Positions 17,950 through 26,523 of a DNA stretch of 64,000 bases are shown piece after piece (position 1 is the stretch's first letter; every line of letters begins with the position of its first letter). The translations under genes and the position numbers were made by a program. Under the pieces are notes generated by a model. That model had not been told where the DNA came from, ran no database searches, and saw nothing but the letters and a program-made list of their open reading frames with translations. Source of the DNA: Thermacetogenium phaeum DSM 12270 (GTDB lineage: Bacteria > Bacillota > DSM-12270 > Thermacetogeniales > Thermacetogeniaceae); the NCBI RefSeq assembly GCF_000305935.1, contig NC_018870.1, positions 1,257,942-1,321,941 on the forward strand. The letters run 5' to 3'.

Positions 17950-18381
17950 TTGCCTGTCAAGCAGATAACCGTTTTTTTGGAGAACAAGTGCGGTAGGCTG
18001 GCAAGTGTAACCAGGGTCATCGGCGATCAGGGAATTAATATTCGGGCCTTCTCCGTGGCGGATACGACAGATTTTGGGATCCTGCGCCTGATCGTCAACG
18101 AACCGGACAGGGCCTACGAGGCCCTCCGAAAAGCAAATTTTACCGTGAGAATGACCGAGGTGATTGCCGTACAGATCCCCGACAGGCCGGGAGGCCTGGC
18201 AGATGTCCTTGATTTGATGCAGGAAGCCGGGATCAATATAGAATATATGTATGCGTTTGTCGCCCAGGTGTCCGGGGACGCCCTGGCGGTGTTCCGGGTG
18301 GAGAACACCCGGGTTGCCGAACAGTTAATGTTGGGAAAGGGAATAAAGGTGTTGAGCGGAGAGGAGGTCTACAACCTTTAA
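17950..18381 (+). CDS. Double ACT-domain protein, partner of the CoA ligase
   Basis: 143 residues made of two ACT domains: residues about 3-68 (KQITVFLENKCGRLASVTRV) and 70-140 (AVQIPDRPGGLADVLDLMQ). ACT domains bind amino acids and act as sensors. The stand-alone pair next to paaK is a conserved arrangement in anaerobes; it probably senses an aromatic or branched amino acid, but its direct target is not known. The TTG start lies 17 bp after paaK. Confidence 0.88.
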   Translation: MPVKQITVFLENKCGRLASVTRVIGDQGINIRAFSVADTTDFGILRLIVNEPDRAYEALRKANFTVRMTEVIAVQIPDRPGGLADVLDLMQEAGINIEYMYAFVAQVSGDALAVFRVENTRVAEQLMLGKGIKVLSGEEVYNL

Positions 18382-18393
18382 TGACGGCTATAG

Positions 18394-18531
18394 GCCGAAG
18401 AGCTGCGCAGGGCCTATGAAACTTTTATTGATAAGGGTTTTGTTTTAACAGCTGCCGGTTGCTCTGAGCGGGATAGTTATGATGATTCTGAAGAAACTGG
18501 AAGCATAGAACATGGAAGGGAAAAAATTTAA
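18394..18531 (+). other. Start-less open frame, possible gene remnant
   Basis: The 130 bp between the ACT gene and the M28 peptidase hold a frame with coding-like composition (EELRRAYETFIDKGFVL and onward) that begins after a TAG and has no start codon. I do not recognise it. It may be the decayed end of a gene, or chance. Confidence 0.2.
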
Positions 18532-19528
18532 CAAAAGAAAGCTGTTGAACCTCGTTATTTTTCTTGTGCTGGGGGCAGTGCTGCTGGCGGCGGTTCCTCG
18601 CTGGCTGACAGCGCTCCCTGGAGTGAAGGAGTCTGCAACAGGGAAAGTTGCCCCATCGGGTGAATTAGCTTTCTTTCATGTTCGGAAACTGGCAGCTCCC
18701 GAGTTTCAAGGAAGAGCTCCCGGAAGCAGGGGGGCCGACTATGCGGCACGATATATTGCCTCGCAGCTCCGGAGAAGCGGGTGCAGGCCTGCAGGGGAGG
18801 CAGGTACCTTCTTCCAGAGCTTACGAATACCCTGCTTTACCCTGTTGAAGAGGGGTTTGCGCTGGAAGCCAGTTGTCCGGGAGGAGGAGTTTCTGTTAAG
18901 CGATAACGTCTTGGCTGCGATCGGCCCCGCAGAAGGGGGATCGGTTCCCCAAACGGTAATCATTTCGGCTCATTATGATCACCTCGGTGCCTATGGACCC
19001 GGTTATTTTCCCGGTGCCAATGACAACGCATCAGGGGTCGCTGTACTGCTGGAGGCGGCACGAGTGCTAACTGCAGAGGAGGAAGCCTTGCCCTTCCCGG
19101 TGATCTTCGCGGCATGGACCGGTGAGGAGGAGGGCATGTACGGATCACGGCACTTTGCCTCCCGCTTTTCACCTGAGAGGATAAAGGCAGTCATCAACCT
19201 TGATTCTTTGGGTACGGGTAGCCCGGTGAGCTTCCTCGTCTGGACAAAAGACCGAAAGAACCGGTTGCTGCCTATAGTGGAGGAAGCTGCCCGGGAAGTC
19301 GGCGTTGCTGTTGACGTCAGGGTTTTGTCTTCGAGTTCCGGTTATAACAGCGATCATTGGGCGTTTGCTGAAGATGGTATCCCGGCGGTAACCATTCTCT
19401 CTCCGGACTGGCTCGAAAAAAACCACACCTTTGAGGACATCCCGGAGCGAATCGTTCCCAGTAAACTGGAAAATGGGGTTAGACTGGTTGTGAAGATGGT
19501 TGAAAAACTGGCTGAAAGGGAGAGATAG
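18512..19528 (+). CDS. M28-family aminopeptidase, membrane-anchored or secreted
   Basis: A zinc-dependent exopeptidase of 338 residues. Residues 12-30 form a signal or anchor segment (LVIFLVLGAVLLAAV), so it probably acts outside the membrane. The M28 metal ligands are all present in order: His in SAHYDHLG, Asp in GANDNASG, Glu pair in WTGEEEGMYGS, Asp in INLDSLG and a final His in KNHTFEDIPE. Substrate is unknown; family members release N-terminal amino acids from peptides. ATG 18512 is preceded by GGAAG. Confidence 0.92.
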   Translation: MEGKKFNKRKLLNLVIFLVLGAVLLAAVPRWLTALPGVKESATGKVAPSGELAFFHVRKLAAPEFQGRAPGSRGADYAARYIASQLRRSGCRPAGEAGTFFQSLRIPCFTLLKRGLRWKPVVREEEFLLSDNVLAAIGPAEGGSVPQTVIISAHYDHLGAYGPGYFPGANDNASGVAVLLEAARVLTAEEEALPFPVIFAAWTGEEEGMYGSRHFASRFSPERIKAVINLDSLGTGSPVSFLVWTKDRKNRLLPIVEEAAREVGVAVDVRVLSSSSGYNSDHWAFAEDGIPAVTILSPDWLEKNHTFEDIPERIVPSKLENGVRLVVKMVEKLAERER

Positions 19529-19529
19529 G

Positions 19530-20609
19530 ATGAAATTCTCACCTTGCGGTCTGGCGACTGGGATCGGCAGCTTGCCGCATACCGATCCGGCTGCAGCAGT
19601 ATCCATTGTCAAAAAATTTTTTCCTGTAATCCCCCACTGGCCGCAGCTCCCCAAATTGTCGGCTAAGGAATTTTACTACACTCAGTTTCTTCAGGTGTTA
19701 TTGGACTTGGGGCTGCTGAAGGTGGAAAAGGGGACGCGTGCTTGCTTCCTCGATGAGGAACCGGACTGGCCTGAGCGCCTAGCCGGTTTCTATGACCTCT
19801 ACCTCCGGGCTACCGAAGGGGATGAGGCAGCACTGCGCAGATTTGCTTTTTCTCCGGGAGCTGCTGAGGGATTTTATCATTTCTGCCGAGAACTGCAGCG
19901 CTCTGGTCTGGAAACTGCCAGATATTTGAAAGGGCAGGTGGTAGGCCTGCTCACAGCCGCCTTCCAGATTACCGATCAGAAAGGAGTGCCGTCCTACTAT
20001 AACCCGATGCTGCGAGATGTTATTCTCAAGCAGCTCTCTCTGCAGGCGCTCTGGCAGGTTAGGACCCTGAGTAGTTTCGGTCTTCCCGTTATGATCTTCA
20101 TGGACGACCCCGTCATCGACAGCTACGGGAGATATGATCGGATCGGCGTCGATAGAGGGGATGTGCAGGATGTACTGGCGGAATTCGCATCCTGCGTACG
20201 CGGCGCCGGGGGTCTTGCGGGGGTGCATTCCTGTTCCGATCTGGACTGGTCGCTGCTACTGGAGGCCGACGTTGATGTCATCAGCTTTGATACCTATCAG
20301 TTTGCAGACAGCTTTTTGCTTTTTCCGGACCTGATCAGGGGTTTTATGGAAAGAGGGGGAGTGATAGCCTGGGGTATTGTTCCTACCGATGGGAATGCCC
20401 TTTCCTGTGAGGATACCGCTTCTTTGCGAGGACGGATGCACAGGTTGTTGCAGGATCTGATTGACAAAGGGGTCACAGCTCGACTGCTCTATACGCAGAG
20501 CTTGATCACTCCTGCCTGTGGGGCAGGAACGCTGACGGAACCCCAGGCAGAGCGCATTTACAGCTTGACTGCAGAGCTGTCAAATGAGTGGAAAGCCATC
20601 ATTGATTGA
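19530..20609 (+). CDS. MetE/uroporphyrinogen decarboxylase-fold protein
   Basis: 359 residues beginning KFSPCGLATGIGSLPHTDP, a motif of the cobalamin-independent methionine synthase C-terminal fold and UROD relatives found in anaerobes. Later SCSDLDWSLLL, DVISFDTYQF and WGIVPT resemble metal- and substrate-loop blocks of that fold. Such proteins move methyl groups; whether this one is a corrinoid methyltransferase or something else is unclear. ATG 19530 follows the M28 stop by one base and has GGGAGA upstream. A strong terminator follows at 20661. Confidence 0.75.
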   Translation: MKFSPCGLATGIGSLPHTDPAAAVSIVKKFFPVIPHWPQLPKLSAKEFYYTQFLQVLLDLGLLKVEKGTRACFLDEEPDWPERLAGFYDLYLRATEGDEAALRRFAFSPGAAEGFYHFCRELQRSGLETARYLKGQVVGLLTAAFQITDQKGVPSYYNPMLRDVILKQLSLQALWQVRTLSSFGLPVMIFMDDPVIDSYGRYDRIGVDRGDVQDVLAEFASCVRGAGGLAGVHSCSDLDWSLLLEADVDVISFDTYQFADSFLLFPDLIRGFMERGGVIAWGIVPTDGNALSCEDTASLRGRMHRLLQDLIDKGVTARLLYTQSLITPACGAGTLTEPQAERIYSLTAELSNEWKAIID

Positions 20610-20660
20610 TGTTAGTTATATTTTGATAATGCCATTCGGCCGCGTGACTGCGAATCCGTA

Positions 20661-20688
20661 CCGGGCTTTAGGAAAAGCCCGGTTTTTT
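20661..20688 (+). terminator. Intrinsic terminator
   Basis: Perfect 9-bp stem (20661-20669 with 20674-20682), loop AGGA, then six T. It separates the upstream genes from the dcw cluster. Confidence 0.92.
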
Positions 20689-20690
20689 AT

Positions 20691-20924
20691 CGTTGTTCTC
20701 ACCTCTTTTTTCAACTCTTCCGTCAACCTATCCAATTTTATTTGGCGAAACTTCTTTGATGTGTATTGCTCTGGCTATAGTTCCTAAAATTGTCCGGCGT
20801 CGTCAAGACGGAATTTGTTATGGGGGAGTGCATTCAAAGTGCTTTGAACGGGATTGACGTCCTAAAAATTTATACAGTTTTTTTATTAGGAAGAGCAGGA
20901 ATTTGCTTATCGATCAAGAATAAT
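20691..20924. other. Intergenic region before the dcw cluster
   Basis: AT-rich DNA between the terminator and the MraZ operator. It probably holds the cluster promoter, but no -35/-10 pair with normal spacing is convincing (TTGACG near 20854 lacks a well placed -10). The short frames here have no ribosome sites and one runs through the terminator. Confidence 0.4.
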
Positions 20925-20952
20925 GTGGTGGTGGAAAGTGGTGCAAAGTGGG
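20925..20952 (+). promoter_or_regulatory. MraZ operator: three 10-bp-spaced GTGG repeats
   Basis: GTGG cores at 20928-20931, 20938-20941 and 20948-20951 are exactly 10 bp apart; the last two are AAAGTGG boxes. MraZ is known to bind tandem TGGG/AAAGTG-type repeats, one helical turn apart, upstream of its own operon and to repress it. The position 28 bp before the mraZ start fits autorepression. Confidence 0.75.
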
Positions 20953-20979
20953 TTAATTATTTAACGGGGTGGGGCAGCG

Positions 20980-21420
20980 TTGTTCATAGGGGAATACCAC
21001 CACAATCTTGACAGCAAAGGGCGTGTGATTCTCCCGGCGAAATTCAGGGCCTGCCTGGGAGAACGCTGCATCACCACGCGCGGTCTGGATCACTGTCTTT
21101 TCGTATTCCCCATGGAAGAATGGCGGCAGCTGGAGCAGAAGCTGAAGTCTCTACCCCTTACTCGTCCCGAAGCCAGAGCTTTCTCCCGCTTCTTTTTCTC
21201 CGGTGCCACTGAGTGCGAACTGGACGCTCAGGGGCGCGTCCTGATTCCTCCCTCACTTCGGGAATATGCGTCAATAACCAGGGAGGTTGCCATTATTGGG
21301 GTTTCCTCCAGAATCGAGATCTGGGCGGCGGACCGCTGGTCCGAATACTGTGCCGGTGCCGAGGAAACATATGAAGAACTGGCAGAAAAAATGGGAGAAG
21401 GCGGTGCTTTTGGTGGCTGA
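20980..21420 (+). CDS. mraZ: Transcriptional regulator MraZ
   Basis: 146 residues with two SpoVT/AbrB-like halves: residues 1-55 (FIGEYHHNLDSKGRVILPAKF) and about 75-125 (ATECELDAQGRVLIPPSLREYA). MraZ forms a ring and represses the dcw operon by binding repeats like those just upstream. The start is TTG 20980. Its 3' end overlaps the start of rsmH by 17 bp. Confidence 0.95.
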   Translation: MFIGEYHHNLDSKGRVILPAKFRACLGERCITTRGLDHCLFVFPMEEWRQLEQKLKSLPLTRPEARAFSRFFFSGATECELDAQGRVLIPPSLREYASITREVAIIGVSSRIEIWAADRWSEYCAGAEETYEELAEKMGEGGAFGG

Positions 21421-22318
21421 GGTAGAGCACATTCCGGTGATGCTGGAAACAGCCCTTGATCTGCTGGCGCTCAAGGAAGGATGCACTTATGTTGACTGCA
21501 CTCTCGGCGGCGGCGGGCACGCCGGGGAAATACTCCGCCGTATCGGTCCTCGAGGGCGTCTGATCGGTTTTGATAAGGACGGCAAGGCACTTGAACGCAT
21601 AAAGGATGTGCTCGCTCCTTACCTGGACAGGGTTACCCTTGTTAAGTGTGATTTCCGCCACCTTGCGGTGGTTCTGAAAAAGCTCGGGGTTATTCAGGTA
21701 GACGGCATTTTATTTGATCTGGGAGTATCCGCCTATCAGCTACTCGATCCGGAACGGGGATTTAGCTACAACTACGATGCACCGCTGGACATGAGAATGG
21801 ATGAGGGCTCTCAGACCACGGCAAAGGACCTGGTAAATTCCCTCTCGGAAAGGGAACTAGCCGACATCATTTTTCGTTACGGGGAGGAAAAATGGGCGCG
21901 CCGGATCGCCCGTTTTATCGTCGAGCGGAGAGAGAGCGCGCCTATTACGACGACCCACCAGTTGGTCGAGATCATTAAGGATGCCATACCTGCGGCAGCT
22001 CGCCGCAAAGGCCCCCATCCCGCCCGGCGCACTTTTCAAGCCCTGCGCATTGCAGTCAATGACGAACTTGCCGGGATTGAAGAAGGGATCCGGGCGGGTA
22101 TACCTTTTTTATCTGCCGGGGGAAGAATTGTTGTGATAACTTTTCACTCCCTGGAGGACCGGATAGTCAAGAATATTTTCAGGGAGTACGCCGGTGCTTC
22201 CATTTTACAAATTATCACCAAAAAGCCCCTGGTGCCCTCCCCAGCAGAGTGCAGGCAGAACCCGAGAGCGCGCAGTGCTAAGTTGCGGGCTGCCGAAAAG
22301 TTGCCGTCCATTATGTAA
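21404..22318 (+). CDS. rsmH: 16S rRNA (cytosine-1402-N4) methyltransferase
   Basis: SAM-dependent enzyme (MraW) of 304 residues: N-terminal HIPVMLETAL, SAM loop DCTLGGGGHAGEIL, FDLGVSAYQLLDPERGFSY, and the C-terminal FHSLEDRIVKNIFRE. GTG 21404 is taken as the start because GGGAGAAGG lies just upstream inside mraZ; the long upstream extension of the frame belongs to mraZ. It is the second gene of the dcw cluster, as usual. Confidence 0.95.
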   Translation: MLLVAEVEHIPVMLETALDLLALKEGCTYVDCTLGGGGHAGEILRRIGPRGRLIGFDKDGKALERIKDVLAPYLDRVTLVKCDFRHLAVVLKKLGVIQVDGILFDLGVSAYQLLDPERGFSYNYDAPLDMRMDEGSQTTAKDLVNSLSERELADIIFRYGEEKWARRIARFIVERRESAPITTTHQLVEIIKDAIPAAARRKGPHPARRTFQALRIAVNDELAGIEEGIRAGIPFLSAGGRIVVITFHSLEDRIVKNIFREYAGASILQIITKKPLVPSPAECRQNPRARSAKLRAAEKLPSIM

Positions 22319-22343
22319 TATCAGGAGAGCGAGGTGAATAGAT

Positions 22344-22832
22344 TTGGTATTGGCAGAAAAGAGACAATCCCTTCGGCATTCTCACCTCTGGACACAGACG
22401 AGACCGCTGAGTAGGCCGCGAGCACGGCTGAAGGCTGTTGTCTACATAAAGATTGTCGGCGTTATCCTTTTTGGCTTTGCCTTTGGACTTTTTTACATAT
22501 ACAAGCACAGCCAGGTAGCGGCGATCGGATACCAGATTGAGTCGACAAAACAGAGTATTGCTGCTTTGCAAAGAGAAAACAAGCGTTTAGAATTAATGGT
22601 GGCGGAGCTTCAAAGCCCGGAACGGGTAGAGGAGATCGCCAGATCGAAACTGGGGATGAAAGAACCGGCAGATGTAGTGCTCGCCGCTCTACCGGCGGAG
22701 GCATCTCTTCTATCTGAGAGCGAGGAAGCTGAGAGCAAAGAAGCTCAATTAGAGCAGGACAAGGAACGGGCTAATGCCTTGACCCGGGTGGCCGAGCAAT
22801 TGATAGGCAGAGCCGAAGCTTCGCCGCGCTGA
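22344..22832 (+). CDS. ftsL: Cell division protein FtsL/DivIC-type
   Basis: 162 residues: a basic cytoplasmic N-terminus, one membrane span near residues 35-55 (IVGVILFGFAFGLFYIY), then a heptad-rich coiled coil (STKQSIAALQRENKRLELMVAELQ) and the KLGMKEPAD segment common to septum-formation initiators. FtsL pairs with DivIC/FtsB and FtsQ to activate septal synthesis. The 50-residue acidic tail rich in Glu/Ala is longer than usual. Start TTG 22344. Identity rests on topology and on position between rsmH and the penicillin-binding protein. Confidence 0.85.
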   Translation: MVLAEKRQSLRHSHLWTQTRPLSRPRARLKAVVYIKIVGVILFGFAFGLFYIYKHSQVAAIGYQIESTKQSIAALQRENKRLELMVAELQSPERVEEIARSKLGMKEPADVVLAALPAEASLLSESEEAESKEAQLEQDKERANALTRVAEQLIGRAEASPR

Positions 22833-22846
22833 CGGGGTGCATCTGA

Positions 22847-24981
22847 TTGGCGGCCAGAAATGTTGATGTTCGCAAGAGGATAACAGCTCTTTTTTTTCTT
22901 CTTTTTTTGTTTTCTTGCTGTTGAACGTGCGCCTTTTCTGGCTGCAGCTGGTTAGAGGCAGTTGGTATCAGCAGCAGGCGCTCCAAAACCGGATTCGGGA
23001 GATCGTGGTCGAACCCAAGCGGGGAGTAATCTACGATCGCAACGGTAATGAGCTGGCGGTAAGTATCAGCACTGAGGCCTGCTATGCCGTGCCTGCCGAA
23101 GTCGCAAAGTCGGGCAAGACGGCTTATGTGGCCCGGGAGTTATCGCGGATCCTTGAAATGAAAGAAGAAGACGTCTATGAACTTCTTACCCGAAAACAGC
23201 ATTCTGTCTGGATTAAGTTTAAACTCACCCAGGAACAGGCTAAGGAAATAAGGGAGAAAAAACTCCCTGGCATAGGGATAATTCCAAAACCCCAACGCTA
23301 TTATCCAAAGAAGAATCTGGCATGTCATGTCCTGGGGATTGCCGGAGACTACAACCAGGGGCTGGAAGGGATCGAAGTGGCCTACGACAAGGAGTTATCC
23401 GGCTTGGAGGGGCGTCTGTTGGTGGAGTACGACGCCGCCGGCCATGAAATCCCTGAGTCCACCCATCAGTTTATCGAACCTGAGCAAGGTCTGAGTGTTG
23501 TTCTTACTATCGACCAGACCATCCAGTATATTGCAGAGCGGGAACTGGATAAAATCTTTCAGGAACGCAGCCCAAAAAGTGCTACAATTATTGTGATGGA
23601 CCCGCATACCGGGGAAATCCTTGCTATGGCTAACAGGCCGGATTTCGATCCCAATAACTATCAAAAGTACTCCAATCAGGCGCGCCGCAATAAGGCCATT
23701 GCCGACAGCTATGAACCGGGTTCTACTTTTAAAATTGTTACACTGGCTGCTGCTCTGGAGGAGAAGGTGGCCGACAGAAATGACCGCTTTTTTGATCCCG
23801 GTAGCATCAGGGTTAACGGAGAGGTAATCCACTGCTGGCTTCCGGAAGGGCATGGGAGCCAGACCCTGGCCGAGGTAGTTCAAAACTCCTGTAACCCCGG
23901 ATTTATCACTCTGGGACTCCGCCTCGGTGTCCAGAAGTTATATAAGTACATCAAGGCCTTCGGCTTCGGGAGTTGTCTCGGTATCGATCTGCCGGGGGAA
24001 GCAACGGGTATCATTATTCCCGAGAATCAGGTCAAGCCTGTCGACCTGGCAACCATCTCGATAGGGCAGGCCAACAGCGTTACCCCCCTGCAGATGGTAA
24101 CCGCCCTTTCTGCAGTGGTTAATGGAGGCAAATTGATGAAGCCTTATCTGGTTAAAGAGCTGCGGAACAGCGAGGGGAAAGTGGTTAAGCGGTTTCGGCC
24201 TCAGGTCCTGCGCCAGGTGATTTCCCCTGAGACATCGCGATTGGAGAGGGAGTTGCTGGAATCGGTAGTCACCAAGGGGTCGGGGCGCAATGCTTACATT
24301 GAAGGGTATTCGGTGGGTGGAAAGACCGGGACGGCTCAAAAGCCGCTACCCGGAGGGGGTTATTCAACTACCGATTATATAGCCTCTTTTCTCGGCTTTG
24401 CACCTGTTGATGATCCCCGACTCGTTGCTCTGGTGGTAGTTGATTCTCCGCAAGGTTATCCTTATTACGGGGGTACGGTGGCAGCACCTGTTTTCCGGGA
24501 AGTTGTTAGGGACAGCCTGCGGTACTTGGGGGTTCCGATGCGCTATCGCCCCGAGGAGAAGTCGGCCGGGGAGAATATGACAGTTGTGCCGCCTGTTGTC
24601 AATCTGCCGCTTCAAGAGGCTGAAAAAATATTGAAGGAAGCGGGGTTGGAGTGCAGCCGGGTAGGAAACGGAGAGATTGTTTACGGGCAGATTCCCCCCG
24701 ACGGTGTCGAGGTGAGGAGGGGGAGCAAGGTGCTCCTCGACCTGCGCCCTCCTGAATCCACTGCCAATGGCAAGCGGGAAGTCCCCAATCTCCAGGGAAA
24801 GACCCTGCGGGATGCGGCAGAGCTGCTGGGGATGATGGGTCTTGTGCTTGTCCCTGAAGGGGACGACTTGCCGACGGGGATCGCCGTAGAGCAGGACCCG
24901 CAACCCGGCACATCTCTTCCGGCAGGGGGGCGTGTCAGGGTCAAATTCCGCCCTCCACCCAACATCGAAGTTGAGCCATGA
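22847..24981 (+). CDS. ftsI: FtsI/SpoVD-type penicillin-binding protein with -1 frame break at its 5' end
   Basis: Class B transpeptidase with two C-terminal PASTA domains. Counting from TTG 22915, the Ser of SxxK (STFK) is residue 270, SCN begins at 325 and KTG at 470; PASTA domains follow after about 545. The best start, TTG 22847 with GGGGTG 8 bp upstream, gives AARNVDVRKRITALFFLLF but runs into TGA at 22922. The catalytic frame lacks any ATG/GTG/TTG before 22915 and is closed upstream by TGA 22864. The two frames join by a -1 shift within runs of eight T (22890-22897) or seven T (22902-22908), restoring the membrane anchor. This is a homopolymer error, a mutation or slippage. Confidence 0.9.
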
Positions 24982-25032
24982 TACTAGGAAATGGATTCCT
25001 GGATAAAATAGCCATTGAAAGGATGGTGTCAA

Positions 25033-26520
25033 ATGGCAATACCATTCCATTATTTGCTGCACGGAGTCGATATTGTAGCGGCCAGGGGATTGCATGTTCC
25101 CGTAGCAGGAGTCCATTATGATTCCCGCCAGGTGCGGCCGGGGTATATCTTTGTTTGTATAGTAGGTTATCGCACCGATGGCCATCTCTACATCCAGGAT
25201 GCCATTGCCCGGGGAGCGGCCGGTTTCGTCATCGAAAAGGACGTTCCTCTGCCTCCGGGTGTACCTTATGCCAGGGTCAGAAGTTCTCGCCGGGCACTGG
25301 CAGTGATAGGGGCGAACTACTACGGTCAACCGAGCCGGTCACTCACCGTGATCGGGGTTACCGGTACCAATGGCAAAACTACGACCTCTCATTTGATAGA
25401 AGCGGTATTACGTGCCCGGGGGGAGCACACCGGACTGATTGGAACGATTTGGATTAAGATGGGTGATGATAAGCAACCGGTGGAGCGGACGACTCCGGAA
25501 TCTTTAGACCTGCAGCGGATTCTCCGGGAGATGGTTAACTCCGGTATCAGTGCTGTTACCATGGAGGTTTCCTCCCATGCCCTCTATCTCGATCGGGTGG
25601 CAGAGTGTGAATTCGACATCGGGGTTTTTACAAATTTAACACAGGACCATCTCGATTTTCACGGAAATCTTAAAGATTACCTGGCTGCAAAAATGCGTCT
25701 TTTTCAGGGGCTGGGAGAGAAGAGGACGAAAAAACGCCCTTCTTATGCTGTTGTTAATTGCGATGACCCAGCCGGAAGGGCGATAGTGCAGAATACTAAG
25801 GTGCCGGTTATCACGTATGGAATCCGGGAAGAAGCGGATGTCAGAGCCAGGGATGTGCGGCTCACAGGGGAGGGAAGCGATTTTATTGTTTCCTGCAGAG
25901 AGGGTGACATTCCCTTTAAGGTTTCTCTCCCCGGAGAGTTCAATGTTTTTAACAGCCTTGCCGCCATCTGTGTGGGGCTGAGAGAGGGTGTGCCCGTTCC
26001 TCTCCTGCAGGATGTTCTGCGGGAGATAAAGGGTGTTCCCGGGCGCTTTCAGCGGGTTGATGAGGGGCAGAATTTTACTGTGATTGTGGATTATGCGCAT
26101 ACCCCTGACGGCCTTGAAAATGTTCTAAGAACCGCCCGCCGGATCGCACCCGGTCGATTAATAACCGTCTTCGGGTGCGGAGGGGACCGGGATGCCGGCA
26201 AGCGCCCCTTGATGGGAAGGATTTCCGGGGAGTTGAGCGACTATTCTGTGCTCACCTCCGATAACCCCCGAACCGAGGATGCTGAAAGCATCATCCGGAT
26301 GATCGAGAAAGGGATCAAAGAGGTTAACAACGCTTCTTACACGGTCATCCTGGAGCGCTATGAGGGGATCCGGCATGCCCTCCACTACGCCAGAGAAGGG
26401 GATATCGTTGTTATAGCCGGAAAGGGGCATGAAAATTATCAAATAATTGGGGATCAGGTGATCCCCTTCGATGATTATCAGGTTGCTAAGGAGATACTGC
26501 AAAAGGAGATCGTAAGCTGA
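25033..26520 (+). CDS. murE: UDP-MurNAc-tripeptide synthetase MurE (meso-DAP type)
   Basis: Adds the third amino acid of the peptidoglycan stem. The 495 residues carry the ATP loop GVTGTNGKTTTSH, the central ligase block TNLTQDHLDFHG, and the specificity motif SDNPRTED; DNPR marks enzymes adding meso-diaminopimelate. ATG 25033 has AAAGGA 9 bp upstream; the in-frame TTG 25015 does not. It follows ftsI by 51 bp. Confidence 0.97.
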   Translation: MAIPFHYLLHGVDIVAARGLHVPVAGVHYDSRQVRPGYIFVCIVGYRTDGHLYIQDAIARGAAGFVIEKDVPLPPGVPYARVRSSRRALAVIGANYYGQPSRSLTVIGVTGTNGKTTTSHLIEAVLRARGEHTGLIGTIWIKMGDDKQPVERTTPESLDLQRILREMVNSGISAVTMEVSSHALYLDRVAECEFDIGVFTNLTQDHLDFHGNLKDYLAAKMRLFQGLGEKRTKKRPSYAVVNCDDPAGRAIVQNTKVPVITYGIREEADVRARDVRLTGEGSDFIVSCREGDIPFKVSLPGEFNVFNSLAAICVGLREGVPVPLLQDVLREIKGVPGRFQRVDEGQNFTVIVDYAHTPDGLENVLRTARRIAPGRLITVFGCGGDRDAGKRPLMGRISGELSDYSVLTSDNPRTEDAESIIRMIEKGIKEVNNASYTVILERYEGIRHALHYAREGDIVVIAGKGHENYQIIGDQVIPFDDYQVAKEILQKEIVS

Positions 26521-26523
26521 GTT

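Noticed and set aside
20584-21011. Two 67-73-residue ORFs before mraZ
   Set aside because: One crosses a strong terminator, the other covers the MraZ operator; neither has a ribosome site.
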